Assembly (NCBI GenBank): GCA_949288785.1
Contig: CASELQ010000001.1
Coordinates: 62,001 to 126,000, forward strand
Direction of reading: 5' to 3'
Length of the DNA: 64,000 nucleotides
From: an uncultured Eubacteriales bacterium
GTDB taxonomy: Bacteria > Bacillota > Clostridia > Christensenellales > Borkfalkiaceae
A program made the position numbers and the translations under genes. Under the pieces are notes generated by a model that had not been told where the DNA came from, made no database searches, and saw nothing but the letters and a program-made list of their open reading frames with translations. How positions within the stretch are numbered: position 1 is the stretch's first letter; every line of letters begins with the position of its first letter. Of the stretch, positions 33,386-43,401 are shown in pieces.

Positions 33386-35860
33386 TCAGTCATAAAACAC
33401 AAATTCGCCGTTCGCCGCGTCCACCGTAACCGTTGAGCCGCTCTTTAATTCTCCGCTCAGTATCCTTTCGGACAGCTTGTCCTCTATATAACGCTGCAAC
33501 ACGCGCTTTAACGGCCGTGCGCCGTAATCGTTATCGTAACCTTTTTCTATTATAAGATCCATTGCCGCGTCGGTAACCACAAGCTGCACCTCCATTACTT
33601 TCAGCCGCTTTCTTAAACTGGACAGCATGAGTTCGGCAATCTTGGCGGTTTCATTCCTCGTGAGTTTGTGGAACACTATAATATCGTCTATCCTATTTAA
33701 AAACTCCGGGCGGAATTTCTCTTTTAACGCATCCATATAGCGCTCGCACATATTTTCGTATTCCGCCGTCTTGCTGCCCGTAAACCCGAGCGCGTTCCTG
33801 TGCTGTACTTCGGTGGCGCCCACGTTTGAGGTCATTATGATTATGGTGTTTTTAAAGCTCACTACCCTGCCTTTGCTGTCCGTAAGCCTGCCGTCGTCCA
33901 ATATTTGCAGCATTATGTTGAACACGTCCGGATGCGCCTTTTCGATCTCGTCGAACAGCACAACGGAATAGGGTTTCCTGCGCACCTTTTCGGTTAACTG
34001 CCCCGCCTCGTCAAACCCCACGTATCCGGGAGGCGCGCCCACCATTTTGCTTACCGAATGCTTTTCCATATATTCGCTCATGTCCACGCGGATAAGGTTA
34101 TCTTCGTTGCCGAAAACCGCCTCCGCAAGCGCCTTTGAAAGTTCGGTCTTGCCCACGCCCGTGGGCCCCACGAATATGAACGAACCTATCGGGCGGTTGG
34201 GGTCCGCAAGCCCCGCGCGCGAACGCCTTATCGCATCCGCCACGGCGTGCACCGCGTCCTCCTGACCTATTACGCGCTTATGCAATTCCGCCTCTAACCC
34301 CAAAAGTTTATGCGCCTCCGTTTCGGTGAGCTTTACCACGGGCACCCCCGTCCAGTTGCTTACCACTTTGGCAATATCTTCCGGGGTAAGTTTTAACTTG
34401 TCGCGGTTGGTTACGTTCTTGCTTGCTTTGGCTCGAATTTCTTCCAGCTCCTTGTTCACCCGCTCTATGTCTTTATTTATCTTTATCGCCCGTTCAAGGT
34501 CGTCCCTTCTTTTCGCCTCGTTCTTCTGCGCGATGAGAGAATTCAATTCGCTCTCTTTCTGCTTTGCCTCGATAGGCGAATTATAACTGTCCAGCCGCAC
34601 GCGGGAAGCCGCTTCGTCTATTAAATCTATCGCCTTATCGGGCAAAAACCTGTCCGTTATATACCTGTCCGAAAGGGTTACCGCCGCCATTATCGCATCG
34701 TCCGGAATGCTTACGCCGTGGTGCGATTCGTATTTATCCCTAAGCCCTTTAAGTATTTCCACAGTTTCTTCCGTACTGGGCGCATCTACCATGATGGGCT
34801 GGAAACGGCGCTCCAAAGCGGCGTCCTTTTCTATATATTTTCTGTACTCGTCTATGGTGGTTGCGCCTATGGTCTGCAATTCCCCGCGGGAAAGCATGGG
34901 CTTTAAGATGTTAGCCGCGTCCATATTCCCTTCGCCGGTGCTGCCCGCGCCCACTATGTTGTGAATTTCGTCTATAAACAGAATTATGTTGCCGTTCTGT
35001 TTTACGGTGTCTATCGCCTTTTTAAGGCGCTCTTCAAAGTCCCCGCGGTAGCGCGCGCCGGCCAGCATGCCCGCTATGTCCAGAGAAAATACTATCTTAT
35101 CCGCAAGTATTTCGGGCACGGCGCCCTTTACTATCGCCTGGGCAAGCCCCTCTACCACGGCGCTCTTGCCCACGCCCGGCTCGCCTATTAACACGGGGTT
35201 GTTTTTGGTCCTCCTCGAAAGTATCTGAATTACCCGGTCTATCTCCTTTTTTCTGCCTATTACCGGGTCCAGCCGCCCCTCTTCGGCAAGCTTATTCAAG
35301 TTCACGCCGAAACGGGAAAGTTCGCCAAGTTCCGTATCACCCCTGCCGTTTGCACGTTTATAGCCCCTGTCCTGCGCGGATACCGATTCGGGATAATCTT
35401 CGTTTTCTTCTTCGTATTCGTCATCGTCCCCGCCCATAAGGCTTTCGCTTATCTCGGCTGCCATCGCCTTTACGTTTACGTGCAGCGCGTTTAAAATCGC
35501 CACTGCAACGCTGTCCGAATCCAAAAGGAGCGCTAAAAGCAGGTGCTCGGTCCCCACAAAGCCCGAATGTGCTTTAAGTGATATTTTCACCGCGTTTTCA
35601 AACAGATTTTTCGTCCTGGGCGTAAACATGTTCCCGGGGATCATCACTTCGGTGTCCACCGTCTTTTTAAAATAATACAGATACCTGTCGTTATCCACGC
35701 CCGCTTCCCGGAGTATTGCGCCTGCCCTCCCGTCCTGCACGTTTATAAGCCCGAACAGAATGTGTTCGCTGCCGATGTAGTGGCAGCCGAACCGCTTTGC
35801 AAGCGCCGTTGCAAGGTCTATCACCTGGTTTACGTTTCTCGAAAATGCCTCGTAATACAT
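33386..35860 (-). CDS. clpC: AAA+ protease ATPase ClpC
   Basis: ClpC unfolds substrates, including arginine-phosphorylated proteins, for ClpP. The 824-residue protein has two N-terminal Clp repeats, an acidic linker (about 142-160), the first AAA+ domain with GEPGVGKS at 226-233, a middle domain with a UVR-like coiled coil ([19 protein letters not shown]) and the second AAA+ domain with [16 protein letters not shown]. The M domain, and no ClpB-sized insertion, supports ClpC. It follows mcsB by 19 bp. Confidence 0.97.
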   Translation of the reverse strand: MYYEAFSRNVNQVIDLATALAKRFGCHYIGSEHILFGLINVQDGRAGAILREAGVDNDRYLYYFKKTVDTEVMIPGNMFTPRTKNLFENAVKISLKAHSGFVGTEHLLLALLLDSDSVAVAILNALHVNVKAMAAEISESLMGGDDDEYEEENEDYPESVSAQDRGYKRANGRGDTELGELSRFGVNLNKLAEEGRLDPVIGRKKEIDRVIQILSRRTKNNPVLIGEPGVGKSAVVEGLAQAIVKGAVPEILADKIVFSLDIAGMLAGARYRGDFEERLKKAIDTVKQNGNIILFIDEIHNIVGAGSTGEGNMDAANILKPMLSRGELQTIGATTIDEYRKYIEKDAALERRFQPIMVDAPSTEETVEILKGLRDKYESHHGVSIPDDAIMAAVTLSDRYITDRFLPDKAIDLIDEAASRVRLDSYNSPIEAKQKESELNSLIAQKNEAKRRDDLERAIKINKDIERVNKELEEIRAKASKNVTNRDKLKLTPEDIAKVVSNWTGVPVVKLTETEAHKLLGLEAELHKRVIGQEDAVHAVADAIRRSRAGLADPNRPIGSFIFVGPTGVGKTELSKALAEAVFGNEDNLIRVDMSEYMEKHSVSKMVGAPPGYVGFDEAGQLTEKVRRKPYSVVLFDEIEKAHPDVFNIMLQILDDGRLTDSKGRVVSFKNTIIIMTSNVGATEVQHRNALGFTGSKTAEYENMCERYMDALKEKFRPEFLNRIDDIIVFHKLTRNETAKIAELMLSSLRKRLKVMEVQLVVTDAAMDLIIEKGYDNDYGARPLKRVLQRYIEDKLSERILSGELKSGSTVTVDAANGEFVFYD

Positions 35861-35879
35861 ATTATCTCCCCGTAAAATT

Positions 35880-36887
35880 TTAATCTCTCAGTTTCATTAA
35901 TTTTTTGCCCACAATCTCCGCCCGGAAAAGATCTCTTTCCGTGGCGCTCAGCTCTTTTCCGTGCTGTTTGCATAGGTTTGCCGGCCTTACCGCAACCATC
36001 AGATCGTCTATCCCCTCTATATCCGCTATGCCTATCATGCCCAGCATGGCGCCCAGTTTCACGTTCGCTATGTGCGTTAAAAACTCGCCGTAAGAGAGCA
36101 TTACCGCGTTTGTAAGCACCCCGAAGGATTTTTTGGCCTTGTCCATCGTGCGGAGTTCCTGCGTGCCGTAAAGCGCTTCCTTACCGGCGCGCTCCTCCTC
36201 GCACAGCCACAGCACGGTGCGCTCCACCTTTTTTAAAATATCGTATTCGGAAAGCCCGAGCGTTACTTCGTTGCTTATCTGATACATGTATCCTTCCGCG
36301 GCCGAGCCCTCTCCGTACAGCCCGCGCACGGTAAGCCCTTCTCTTTCCACCTTGCGCTTTGCCGCGATTATGGCGTTGGTCTCCGAAAGCGCCGGTAAAA
36401 ACAGCATTACCGAAGCGCGCATGCCCGTACCCACGTTGGTGGGGCAGGCGGTAAGATACCCGTACCGCTCGTCATACGCAAAGTCAAAAGTTTTGGATAA
36501 CTCGTCGTCAACCTGTTCCAGCCGCTTATACGCCTCCGCAAGCCTTAGCCCCCGCATAAAACACTGCTCGCGTATCACGTCTTCCTCGTGCACCATTACG
36601 GAAAGGGTTTCGTCCGAATTTATGAGCACGGCGCCGCACTTTCTGTTCTCCATGAGTTCGGGGCTGATGAGGTGCCGCTCTTTCATGGCCTCCAGAGAAA
36701 CCGCGCCTAAATTGCCCACGTAATAGAGATTAAAGGTACCGCATTTTACCAGCGCGCGGTTTACATTTTTTATTACGTTTTTTGCGGCAGGCACGTCTTT
36801 GATATTAAAGGGGTACCCGCTTAAATTGCGCGCCAGCCTTATTCTGGTGGTTATAATGCTGCCCGACAAAAGATCCGGCATTATCAT
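35880..36887 (-). CDS. mcsB: Protein arginine kinase McsB
   Basis: McsB phosphorylates arginine residues and marks proteins for ClpC-ClpP. The 335-residue protein is a guanidino-kinase family member with ITTRIRLARNLSGYPF near the N-terminus and ACPTNVGTGMRASVM, the nucleotide-binding segment. The VMVHEEDVIREQ region is also typical. It overlaps mcsA by 4 bp and precedes clpC. A YwlE-type arginine phosphatase lies 2 kb upstream in the same gene run. Confidence 0.96.
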   Translation of the reverse strand: MIMPDLLSGSIITTRIRLARNLSGYPFNIKDVPAAKNVIKNVNRALVKCGTFNLYYVGNLGAVSLEAMKERHLISPELMENRKCGAVLINSDETLSVMVHEEDVIREQCFMRGLRLAEAYKRLEQVDDELSKTFDFAYDERYGYLTACPTNVGTGMRASVMLFLPALSETNAIIAAKRKVEREGLTVRGLYGEGSAAEGYMYQISNEVTLGLSEYDILKKVERTVLWLCEEERAGKEALYGTQELRTMDKAKKSFGVLTNAVMLSYGEFLTHIANVKLGAMLGMIGIADIEGIDDLMVAVRPANLCKQHGKELSATERDLFRAEIVGKKLMKLRD

Positions 36888-37201
36888 AGCAGCCCCCTCC
36901 TTTCAAGTTCCGATTTCAGCGCGAATATGTCGTGCGAAAGTTCCGCCATTCTGGTAAAATCGCGATCCAGCCCCGCCTGCTCCTTTTCCTCTTTGAGGCG
37001 GGCGTATTCGCTTAAAAGTTCCTTATCCAGCCCTGCTATCTTGGGGCGCTTTCCCACGTGTCTGTCCGTACCCTGCAATTTTATGAGCACGGCGGGCAGC
37101 TCTTTTGCAAAGGCGCGGTAACAGTACGGGCATCCGAGCATACCCGTTCTGTAAAAATCCGACAACGTAGTTTTGCAATGTTCGCAATATTTTTCGTACA
37201 T
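36884..37201 (-). CDS. mcsA: Shortened McsA, kinase activator with one zinc site
   Basis: McsA activates McsB. Typical McsA is about 170-185 residues with two zinc-binding C-x-x-C pairs per half and a C-terminal UVR motif. This product has only 105 residues and one four-cysteine site (C6, C9, C24, C27: CEHC and CPYC), followed by a linker and the UVR-like helix pair near 65-101. It corresponds to the C-terminal half of the usual protein. The start is tight (19 bp after galU), and no ctsR gene lies upstream. Confidence 0.85.
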   Translation of the reverse strand: MYEKYCEHCKTTLSDFYRTGMLGCPYCYRAFAKELPAVLIKLQGTDRHVGKRPKIAGLDKELLSEYARLKEEKEQAGLDRDFTRMAELSHDIFALKSELERRGLL

Positions 37202-37220
37202 AACTCAATCTGCCCGCGCG

Positions 37221-38099
37221 TTATAATTTTTGCGCAAGTTCTTTTATATACTCCTTTGTCTGCCTGCCTATCTCTTTGCTCCTTAAAGCAAACTCCACGT
37301 TGGCGCGGATATACCCGAATTTGTCGCCCACGTCGTACCGCACGTCCTCAAACGGCGCGGCAAGGAGTTTTCCCTTTTTGGCAAGCTCGTCGAGCGCGTC
37401 GGTAAGTTCTATCTCGTGCCGGCGGGTGGGCAGTTTTTTGAGCATGCCCATTACCTCGCCCGTGAGCACGTATCTTCCCACGAGCGCATAGTTGGAAAGC
37501 GCTTCGTTCACGCTTGGTTTTTCTTTTATTTCGGTAACCTCCATGGCGCCCTCTATGTCTTTGCCGATGCCCAGATTGCCGTATTTACTTATATCGTCCC
37601 CGAACACTTCCATGGTGGCGAGCACGCTTTTGCCCGTCTTTAAATAGACGTCCATAAGCCGCTTCATGCACGGCTCTTTTCCCTTGGGCGTGTACATAAG
37701 TTCATCGCCCAAAAGCAGTGCGAAAGGCTCTTTTTTCACGTACTTTTCCGCGCATAAAATGGCGCCCGCAAGCCCGTTTGCCACCTTTTGCACCACGAAT
37801 TTGACGTTAAAACGCTGGGTCTGCCGCTCTATGTCGTAAAGCTTTTTCTTGCCGTCCGACAAAAGCCGCTCCTCAAGTTCTTCCGCCGGGCCGAAGTGCT
37901 TGCCTATCACCTCCGAACCCGGGCTTACCACTATCACAATATCCTTTATTCCCACGGATACCAGCTCTTCCGCTATGTACTGAATGGTGGGTTTATCCAG
38001 CACCGAAAGCATGGGCTTAGGCACCGCCTTCGTTATAGGGAGAAAGCGGGTTCCCAGCCCCGCCGCCGGTATTACCGCCTTGGTTACACGTTCAATCAT
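37221..38099 (-). CDS. galU: UTP--glucose-1-phosphate uridylyltransferase
   Basis: GalU makes UDP-glucose for glycolipids, teichoic acid decoration and exopolysaccharide. The 292-residue enzyme starts with TKAVIPAAGLGTRFLPITK, the nucleotide-binding motif, followed by KPMLSVLDKPTIQYI and FALLLGDEL. GNLGIG and IKEKPS segments complete the match. It is in the middle of the long gene run, 44 bp after rpiB. Confidence 0.95.
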   Translation of the reverse strand: MIERVTKAVIPAAGLGTRFLPITKAVPKPMLSVLDKPTIQYIAEELVSVGIKDIVIVVSPGSEVIGKHFGPAEELEERLLSDGKKKLYDIERQTQRFNVKFVVQKVANGLAGAILCAEKYVKKEPFALLLGDELMYTPKGKEPCMKRLMDVYLKTGKSVLATMEVFGDDISKYGNLGIGKDIEGAMEVTEIKEKPSVNEALSNYALVGRYVLTGEVMGMLKKLPTRRHEIELTDALDELAKKGKLLAAPFEDVRYDVGDKFGYIRANVEFALRSKEIGRQTKEYIKELAQKL

Positions 38100-38143
38100 A
38101 TTTTCCTCTTACAGAAAATTATTTTTATATTTTTTAATCGATT

Positions 38144-38596
38144 TTATTTGAAATTTTTCTCTTCCTGCGCGGCAATTTTCGCAACGCGCTTGGCGTGCCG
38201 CTCTTCGCCCGAAAAAGGCGTGTCTATAAAAGCCTGAACAATATCAAGCATAAGCCCGGGGCCTATTACCCGCTCGCCGAAGGCAAGCACGTTGGCGTTG
38301 TTGTGCAGTTTCGTCATCCTGGCGGAAAACACGTCGTGGCAGTGGGCGCAGCGTATTCCCTTTACCTTGTTTGCAACTATGCTCATGCCTATCCCGGTGC
38401 CGCATATCAGTATCCCCAAATCGTATTCGCCGGCGGCAACCGCTTCGGATACCGCTAAGGCGTATTCGTTATAGTCGGTGGACTTAGCATCGTAACAGCC
38501 GAAATCTTTATATTCTATGCCGCGCTTTTCAAGGTACTCAATAAGCACGGGTTTTAAATTGAAACCGCCGTGGTCGCTCCCTATTGCTATTTTCAT
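38144..38596 (-). CDS. rpiB: Ribose-5-phosphate isomerase B
   Basis: RpiB interconverts ribose 5-phosphate and ribulose 5-phosphate. The 150-residue product has the N-terminal MKIAIGSDHGGFNLK and the active-site ICGTGIGMSIVANKVKGIRC with its cysteine, plus HNNANVLAFGERVIG. The gene order ywlC-ywlE-rpiB is the same as in B. subtilis and many Bacillota. Confidence 0.96.
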   Translation of the reverse strand: MKIAIGSDHGGFNLKPVLIEYLEKRGIEYKDFGCYDAKSTDYNEYALAVSEAVAAGEYDLGILICGTGIGMSIVANKVKGIRCAHCHDVFSARMTKLHNNANVLAFGERVIGPGLMLDIVQAFIDTPFSGEERHAKRVAKIAAQEEKNFK

Positions 38597-38598
38597 AA

Positions 38599-39048
38599 TT
38601 AAATCTCCTTTTGTTCCGTTATTTTTTCTAAAATTATGTTACAGGCGTCCTCTATTCTATGAGAAGCCTTTATATACGCGTTCAAATCCCCGCCGTACGG
38701 GTCCGCCACGTTGCCGCCGCCCGTTATTTCCGCCACGGTATAGACGTTCGGGAAGTTGCTTATGCGGCTTTTATGCTCTGCCGACATACAGATTATGAGG
38801 TCGGAATTTATGAGCAGTGCGCCCGTTGCCGAGCGAGCTTTGAAGTTATACGGCTTATAGCCCAGTTTTTTAAGCGCCGCGCGTGAATTCTCGCTCATCT
38901 TTTCGCCCTCTTTGGCGCAAAGCCCCGCGCTTATTACCTTTACCCCCTTTATCCCCGCAAGCTTAAGTTTTCTTTTTAATATAACTTCCGCCATGGGGCT
39001 GCGGCAGGTGTTGCCCGTGCATACAAATAATATTTGTTTTACGCTCAT
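38599..39048 (-). CDS. ywlE: Low-molecular-weight phosphatase, YwlE-type protein arginine phosphatase
   Basis: YwlE reverses McsB by removing phosphate from arginine residues. The 149-residue protein has the P-loop VCTGNTCRS near the N-terminus with the nucleophilic cysteine C10. The threonine in GNT (T14), rather than the isoleucine of classical tyrosine phosphatases, is the residue associated with arginine specificity. The acid loop is ADPYGGDL. I chose the ATG at 39048, which overlaps the ywlC stop as ATGA, over a GTG at 39054. It lies 2 kb from mcsB-clpC. Confidence 0.9.
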   Translation of the reverse strand: MSVKQILFVCTGNTCRSPMAEVILKRKLKLAGIKGVKVISAGLCAKEGEKMSENSRAALKKLGYKPYNFKARSATGALLINSDLIICMSAEHKSRISNFPNVYTVAEITGGGNVADPYGGDLNAYIKASHRIEDACNIILEKITEQKEI

Positions 39049-40034
39049 CCGCACGCCTTCCTTAACCTGTTGGTTATGCCGAGGTACACCCCGTCCTCCC
39101 GGGGCATATCCACCGCTATTATGATGTCCGCCACCTTTTCGCCCTTTAACAGCATGTCGTAAAGATTGGAGGCTATCTCTTCCCCCGTGCCGCCGAGGGG
39201 CAGCAGGTTTTTGCCGGGGAAGTTCTTTGCCGCTTCGTCAGAACACATTATATACGCTCTTTTGCCGGCGGCGCACTCCTCGTCATACCGTTTAAGCACT
39301 CCCCCGATATCGTCCGCGGCGTAAAGCGCCGTTTCGCAGGCGGGGCGGTAATGGCGGTATTTCACGCCGGGTGAACGCACTTTATCCCCCTCTTTGTGCT
39401 GCGCTATTTCGCACGCCCCCGTTATCTTTTCTATCATCTCTTTGGTTATAAGCCCGGCGCGGAGTATCCGAGGGACTTGCTCCGTTACGTCAAGCACCGT
39501 GCTCTCTATCCCGCCCGTGCACTTGCCCCCGTCTAAAATAAGCGGAATTTTGCCATGCATATCCTCATACACCTGCTGCGCCGTTACGGGGCTGGTGTGC
39601 TTTGAGATATTTGCGCTGGGCGCCACGAGCGGCATATCCGCCGCTTTAAGCAGCGCCCTGCAACCTTTATGCGAGGGCATTCTCACGGCAAGGGTATCTC
39701 CGCCGCACACGGCTTCCTTGCAGATTACGCCGCGGCTTTTCATCACCAGCGTCAAAGGCCCCGGCATATACGCCTTTATAAGCTCCCTTATATATTTATG
39801 CTCGATATATACGAGGCGGGATATATCGTAACTTTCGTGCACGTGCGCTATAAGCGGGTTATCCGAAGGTCTGCCCTTGGCGGCGTATATCTTTTTTACC
39901 GCTTCCGGCATGGTGCCCGCGCCCGCAAGCCCGTAAACCGTTTCGGTGGGCATACCTATTATACCACCGTTTTTCAGTATTTTTACCGCCTCTTCTATGC
40001 TTTGGGCGGTTATCTCCTTTATGAGCGTTTCCAT
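39045..40034 (-). CDS. ywlC: L-threonylcarbamoyladenylate synthase (Sua5/YwlC type)
   Basis: This enzyme makes the threonylcarbamoyl-AMP used for t6A modification of tRNAs reading ANN codons. The 329-residue protein is the long Sua5 type: an N-terminal YrdC-like domain (GGIIGMPTETVYGLAG, AAKGRPSDNPLIAHV, SANISKHTSPVTA) and a C-terminal domain. The linker region contains RSPGVKYRHYRP, which is a hallmark of Sua5. It starts 15 bp after the dnaB stop. Confidence 0.95.
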   Translation of the reverse strand: METLIKEITAQSIEEAVKILKNGGIIGMPTETVYGLAGAGTMPEAVKKIYAAKGRPSDNPLIAHVHESYDISRLVYIEHKYIRELIKAYMPGPLTLVMKSRGVICKEAVCGGDTLAVRMPSHKGCRALLKAADMPLVAPSANISKHTSPVTAQQVYEDMHGKIPLILDGGKCTGGIESTVLDVTEQVPRILRAGLITKEMIEKITGACEIAQHKEGDKVRSPGVKYRHYRPACETALYAADDIGGVLKRYDEECAAGKRAYIMCSDEAAKNFPGKNLLPLGGTGEEIASNLYDMLLKGEKVADIIIAVDMPREDGVYLGITNRLRKACG

Positions 40035-40049
40035 GGCCGTGCCCCGCCG

Positions 40050-41603
40050 CTAAAATATCTCGTCGTCTATATTTTCCGAACCGAAGTCGCCGCCTTCTCC
40101 GAAATCTTCCGCCGCGCCGGAGTCGCCGGCGGCGGCTTCATCACGGTAATCGCCGGAAAAACCCGAATCCTCGGGCGGGGGCAGTTCCGCCCCGTCTATG
40201 TGCGGCGCCTCTCGCGGGGCGTTTTCCTTCACGGACTCCGCGTCCTCAGGTTCGCCCGTTTCGTAATTCAAGTTTACGAACTTTGTGCACTCCTTTCTGA
40301 AAAAGAGCTTTACCTTGCCCGTATCTCCGTTGCGGTGCTTGGCTATTATGATCTCCGCCACGTCTTTTTGTATCTTACCCGCTTCCAGCTCCTTCTCGCT
40401 TGCGGTTTTATCCGGCCGGTGTATGAACATGACTATATCGGCGTCCTGCTCTATGGCTCCCGATTCCCTGAGGTCGGACAGCTGCGGCGAGCGCTTTTCC
40501 TTTTCGGAAGCGCGGGAGAGCTGAGATAAGGCTATTACCGGCACGTTTAATTCTTTGGCAAGTATTTTAAGGTTACGCGAAATGTCGCTTATCTCGTTCT
40601 GCCGGCTGTCGCTCCCGCGGCTTTTATCGGGCGTCATCAGCTGTATATAGTCTATCATGACAAGGTCTAACCCGTTGTTTTTGCGCTTTAACCTGCGGCA
40701 CTTGGAGAGCATTTCCGAAGGCCGTATTATGGAAGAATCGTCTATAAATATCTTGGCGTCCGACAGCAGTTCCCGCGCCTTGGCTATTTTAAGCCACTCC
40801 ACTTTGTTGAGCCTGCCCTTTACCGCGTTTTCCATGCTGACGCCCGCAACCGAGCACAGCATCCTCTGTACGAGCTGTTCTTTGCCCATTTCAAGCGAGA
40901 AAACCGCGCACGAATAACCCTGCATCGCCACGTTTTCCACAATATTCATGGCGAGTGAGGTTTTGCCTACGGCGGGGCGCGCCGCAACTATTATAAGGTC
41001 GCTCCCGTGAAGGCCGTTAAGCATATTGTCCAGCCCGCGGAATTTGGTCTTCATGCCGCGGTAGCTTGATTTATCCTTGGAGAGCTCGTCAAACTTGGTG
41101 AGCACCTCGGGGATGACCGCGCCTATTTTTACTATCTCGCTGGTGTCCGCCGTGTTGGATATGTCGTAAATGGTCTTTTCGGCATAGGCGAGAGCGGTCT
41201 TTTCATCGGTACTGGTCTTGCTCACCGCCACTATGTCCGCCGCGCCCCTTATAAGAGACCTGAGCATACTGTCCCTTTTCACTATATCCAGATACATCTG
41301 GAAGTTGGCGGCGGAAGGCATTGCGTTTGTAAGTTCGGTAATATATGCTATGCCGCCCGCCTGTTCAAGCGCGCCTTTCTTTTCCAGCGCGTCCGTAAGG
41401 GTAACGAGGTCAACGGGTATGTTGGCGCGGATGATGTCCTGCATGGTGTTGAATATTATTTGGTGCGACTCCGCGTAAAAATCCGTTTCCTTTATGTAAG
41501 CCGCCACTTCCACCTGTATTCTGGTATCTAACAGCAGGCACCCCAAAAGCGCCTGTTCCGCCTCTAAACTGTGAGGCATATCCCCCGCTAAATTCTTTGC
41601 CAT
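40050..41603 (-). CDS. dnaB: Replicative DNA helicase DnaB, with acidic C-terminal tail
   Basis: This is the hexameric replication fork helicase. The 517-residue product has the N-terminal collar (MPHSLEAEQALLGCLL), a RecA-type ATPase with Walker A ARPAVGKTS near 207-216, DLVMIDYIQLM and the QLSRASEKEKRSPQLSDLRESG region. The family core ends near residue 447. Beyond it is an unusual tail of about 70 residues with 23 acidic and only 3 basic residues, rich in Gly, Ala and Pro, ending IDDEIF. The gene lies between pepF and ywlC. Confidence 0.97.
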   Translation of the reverse strand: MAKNLAGDMPHSLEAEQALLGCLLLDTRIQVEVAAYIKETDFYAESHQIIFNTMQDIIRANIPVDLVTLTDALEKKGALEQAGGIAYITELTNAMPSAANFQMYLDIVKRDSMLRSLIRGAADIVAVSKTSTDEKTALAYAEKTIYDISNTADTSEIVKIGAVIPEVLTKFDELSKDKSSYRGMKTKFRGLDNMLNGLHGSDLIIVAARPAVGKTSLAMNIVENVAMQGYSCAVFSLEMGKEQLVQRMLCSVAGVSMENAVKGRLNKVEWLKIAKARELLSDAKIFIDDSSIIRPSEMLSKCRRLKRKNNGLDLVMIDYIQLMTPDKSRGSDSRQNEISDISRNLKILAKELNVPVIALSQLSRASEKEKRSPQLSDLRESGAIEQDADIVMFIHRPDKTASEKELEAGKIQKDVAEIIIAKHRNGDTGKVKLFFRKECTKFVNLNYETGEPEDAESVKENAPREAPHIDGAELPPPEDSGFSGDYRDEAAAGDSGAAEDFGEGGDFGSENIDDEIF

Positions 41604-41637
41604 GTTTTATCTCCGCTTTACTGTAATAAGCCTTATC

Positions 41638-43389
41638 TTAAAGTTTTTCGTACTCTTCGAGAGCCGCGTTAAAACTTTCCATAGCCGCGTCGAACGGCTT
41701 TTTCTCCGTGAGGTCCACCCCTGCTATTTTAAGCAGGTCCACCGGCCCTGCCGAACTGCCCGAGGACAAAAACCCGAAATAATCTTTCACCGCGGGTTCG
41801 CCCTTCGTTAATATGCGCTCGGCTATGGCTATCGCGCTTATTATGCCGGTTGCGTATTTATACACGTAAAAAGCGCGGTAAAAATGCGGTATCCTTGCCC
41901 ATTCGTAACTTATCTCCCTATCGGACACAACCGCCTTGCCGTAATATTTTTTATTCAGGCGGCGGTATGCCCGGCACATATCGTCCTTGGTAAGGGGCAC
42001 GCCCTTTTCCGCCGATTTATGCGAATATTCCTCGAACTCGGCAAACTGCGTCTGGCGAAAAAGCGTGGTCCTTATCATCTCCATATAATAGGACAAGAGA
42101 TATTTGCGGAGTTTTACGTCCTTACTGCTGCTTAGCAGGTGTTTTAAAAGCAGCACTTCGTTTACCGTGCTTGCCACTTCGGCAACGAATATCTTGTAAT
42201 CCGCCTTGGCATAGGGCTGACTGCGGATGGAAAAATAGGTGTGTATGCTGTGCCCCATTTCGTGCGCTATGGTAAACACGTCGTGCGTGGATTTCTGATA
42301 ATTTAAAAGCACGTACGGGTGGGTGTCGTAAACGCCCGCGCTGTAAGCGCCGCTGCGCTTTCCCGCCGTTTCGTAAACCGAAATCCAGCGTTCGCTGCGC
42401 GCTTTCTCCAACAGCCCTGCGTATTCATCCCCCAGCACCGAAAGCCCTTCTTTCACAAGGTCGTAAGCTTTATCGTATTCAAGTTCGAGTTCCGCCTCCG
42501 CAACCGAGGGTACGTACACGTCGTACATGTGCATGGAAGAAAGCCCCAGTTCGCGCTTTTTTACTTCCATATATCTGTGCAGGTAAGGAAGCCCGCTTTT
42601 TACCGAAGATATAAGGTTTTTATAGACGCTCTTATCCACGTCCTCCCCGGAAAGCGCCATGTCCAGCGCGGAAGAATATTTTTTTGCCTTTGCGTAAAAC
42701 ACGTCCTTTTTAACGCTGCCCGCATACGTTGCGGCTATCACGTCTATAAGCGAAATGTACGCGCCGTAATATTTTTTGAAGGTCTTTTTTCGAAGTTCCC
42801 TGTCAGCGCTTCTCATTATCACCCCGTAAGCGCCGTGCGAAAGGGGTATTTTCTTTCCGTTATGGGTTACCGGCTTTAAGGGAAGGTCTGCGTTATCTAT
42901 CTTTGTGAATATATCCCGAAAGGAGGAAAGGCTTTCCCCGCTCATGGAAAGGAGCCGCTCCTCCCCCTCGGACAGCACGTGGCTTTTATCCGCAAGCACG
43001 CGGGTGAGCGAATAGTCGTAATCGGAGAGCGCGGGGTCCTTTATATACCCTTTAAGCACGCTTTCGGGAAGGGCTGTGAGTTCGGGCAGGATAAACGCCG
43101 TCTTTTCCCCGAACAGGGCGGAAAGCCCCGTTACTTTGGAAAGAAGCGCGTCGTACTCCGAAACGCGGGTATCCTCGTCGTGCCGCATCATGGCGTAAAT
43201 GCCGAGTTTATCGAGTTTTCTGCCAAGCACTTCCTGCTTTTTCATGCACGCCGAAAAGTCCTCGGCTCTGCCGAGTTTTCCCTTGAATTCCGAAAAATCG
43301 AGTTCTGCTTTTACCTCGTCGAATTCTTTTTGCCACTCTTCCGCGGAAGAATAAATATCTTCCACCGCCCAGACGTATTTATTATCCAC
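41638..43389 (-). CDS. pepF: Oligoendopeptidase F (M3 metallopeptidase)
   Basis: PepF is a cytoplasmic zinc peptidase that degrades oligopeptides. The 583-residue protein has the zinc motif HEMGH at 376-380 within the segment TIAHEMGHSIHTYFS, and the conserved ERWISVYETAGKRSGAYSAG stretch just before. Length is typical. It sits 12 bp after the DUF711 gene. No signal peptide is visible. Confidence 0.95.
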   Translation of the reverse strand: MDNKYVWAVEDIYSSAEEWQKEFDEVKAELDFSEFKGKLGRAEDFSACMKKQEVLGRKLDKLGIYAMMRHDEDTRVSEYDALLSKVTGLSALFGEKTAFILPELTALPESVLKGYIKDPALSDYDYSLTRVLADKSHVLSEGEERLLSMSGESLSSFRDIFTKIDNADLPLKPVTHNGKKIPLSHGAYGVIMRSADRELRKKTFKKYYGAYISLIDVIAATYAGSVKKDVFYAKAKKYSSALDMALSGEDVDKSVYKNLISSVKSGLPYLHRYMEVKKRELGLSSMHMYDVYVPSVAEAELELEYDKAYDLVKEGLSVLGDEYAGLLEKARSERWISVYETAGKRSGAYSAGVYDTHPYVLLNYQKSTHDVFTIAHEMGHSIHTYFSIRSQPYAKADYKIFVAEVASTVNEVLLLKHLLSSSKDVKLRKYLLSYYMEMIRTTLFRQTQFAEFEEYSHKSAEKGVPLTKDDMCRAYRRLNKKYYGKAVVSDREISYEWARIPHFYRAFYVYKYATGIISAIAIAERILTKGEPAVKDYFGFLSSGSSAGPVDLLKIAGVDLTEKKPFDAAMESFNAALEEYEKL

Positions 43390-43401
43390 TTTAACGCTCC
43401 T

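Noticed and set aside
33280-37220. CtsR or CIRCE operators near mcsA, clpC or hpf
   Set aside because: Neither the CtsR heptad repeat nor a TTAGCACTC/GAGTGCTAA pair is present.
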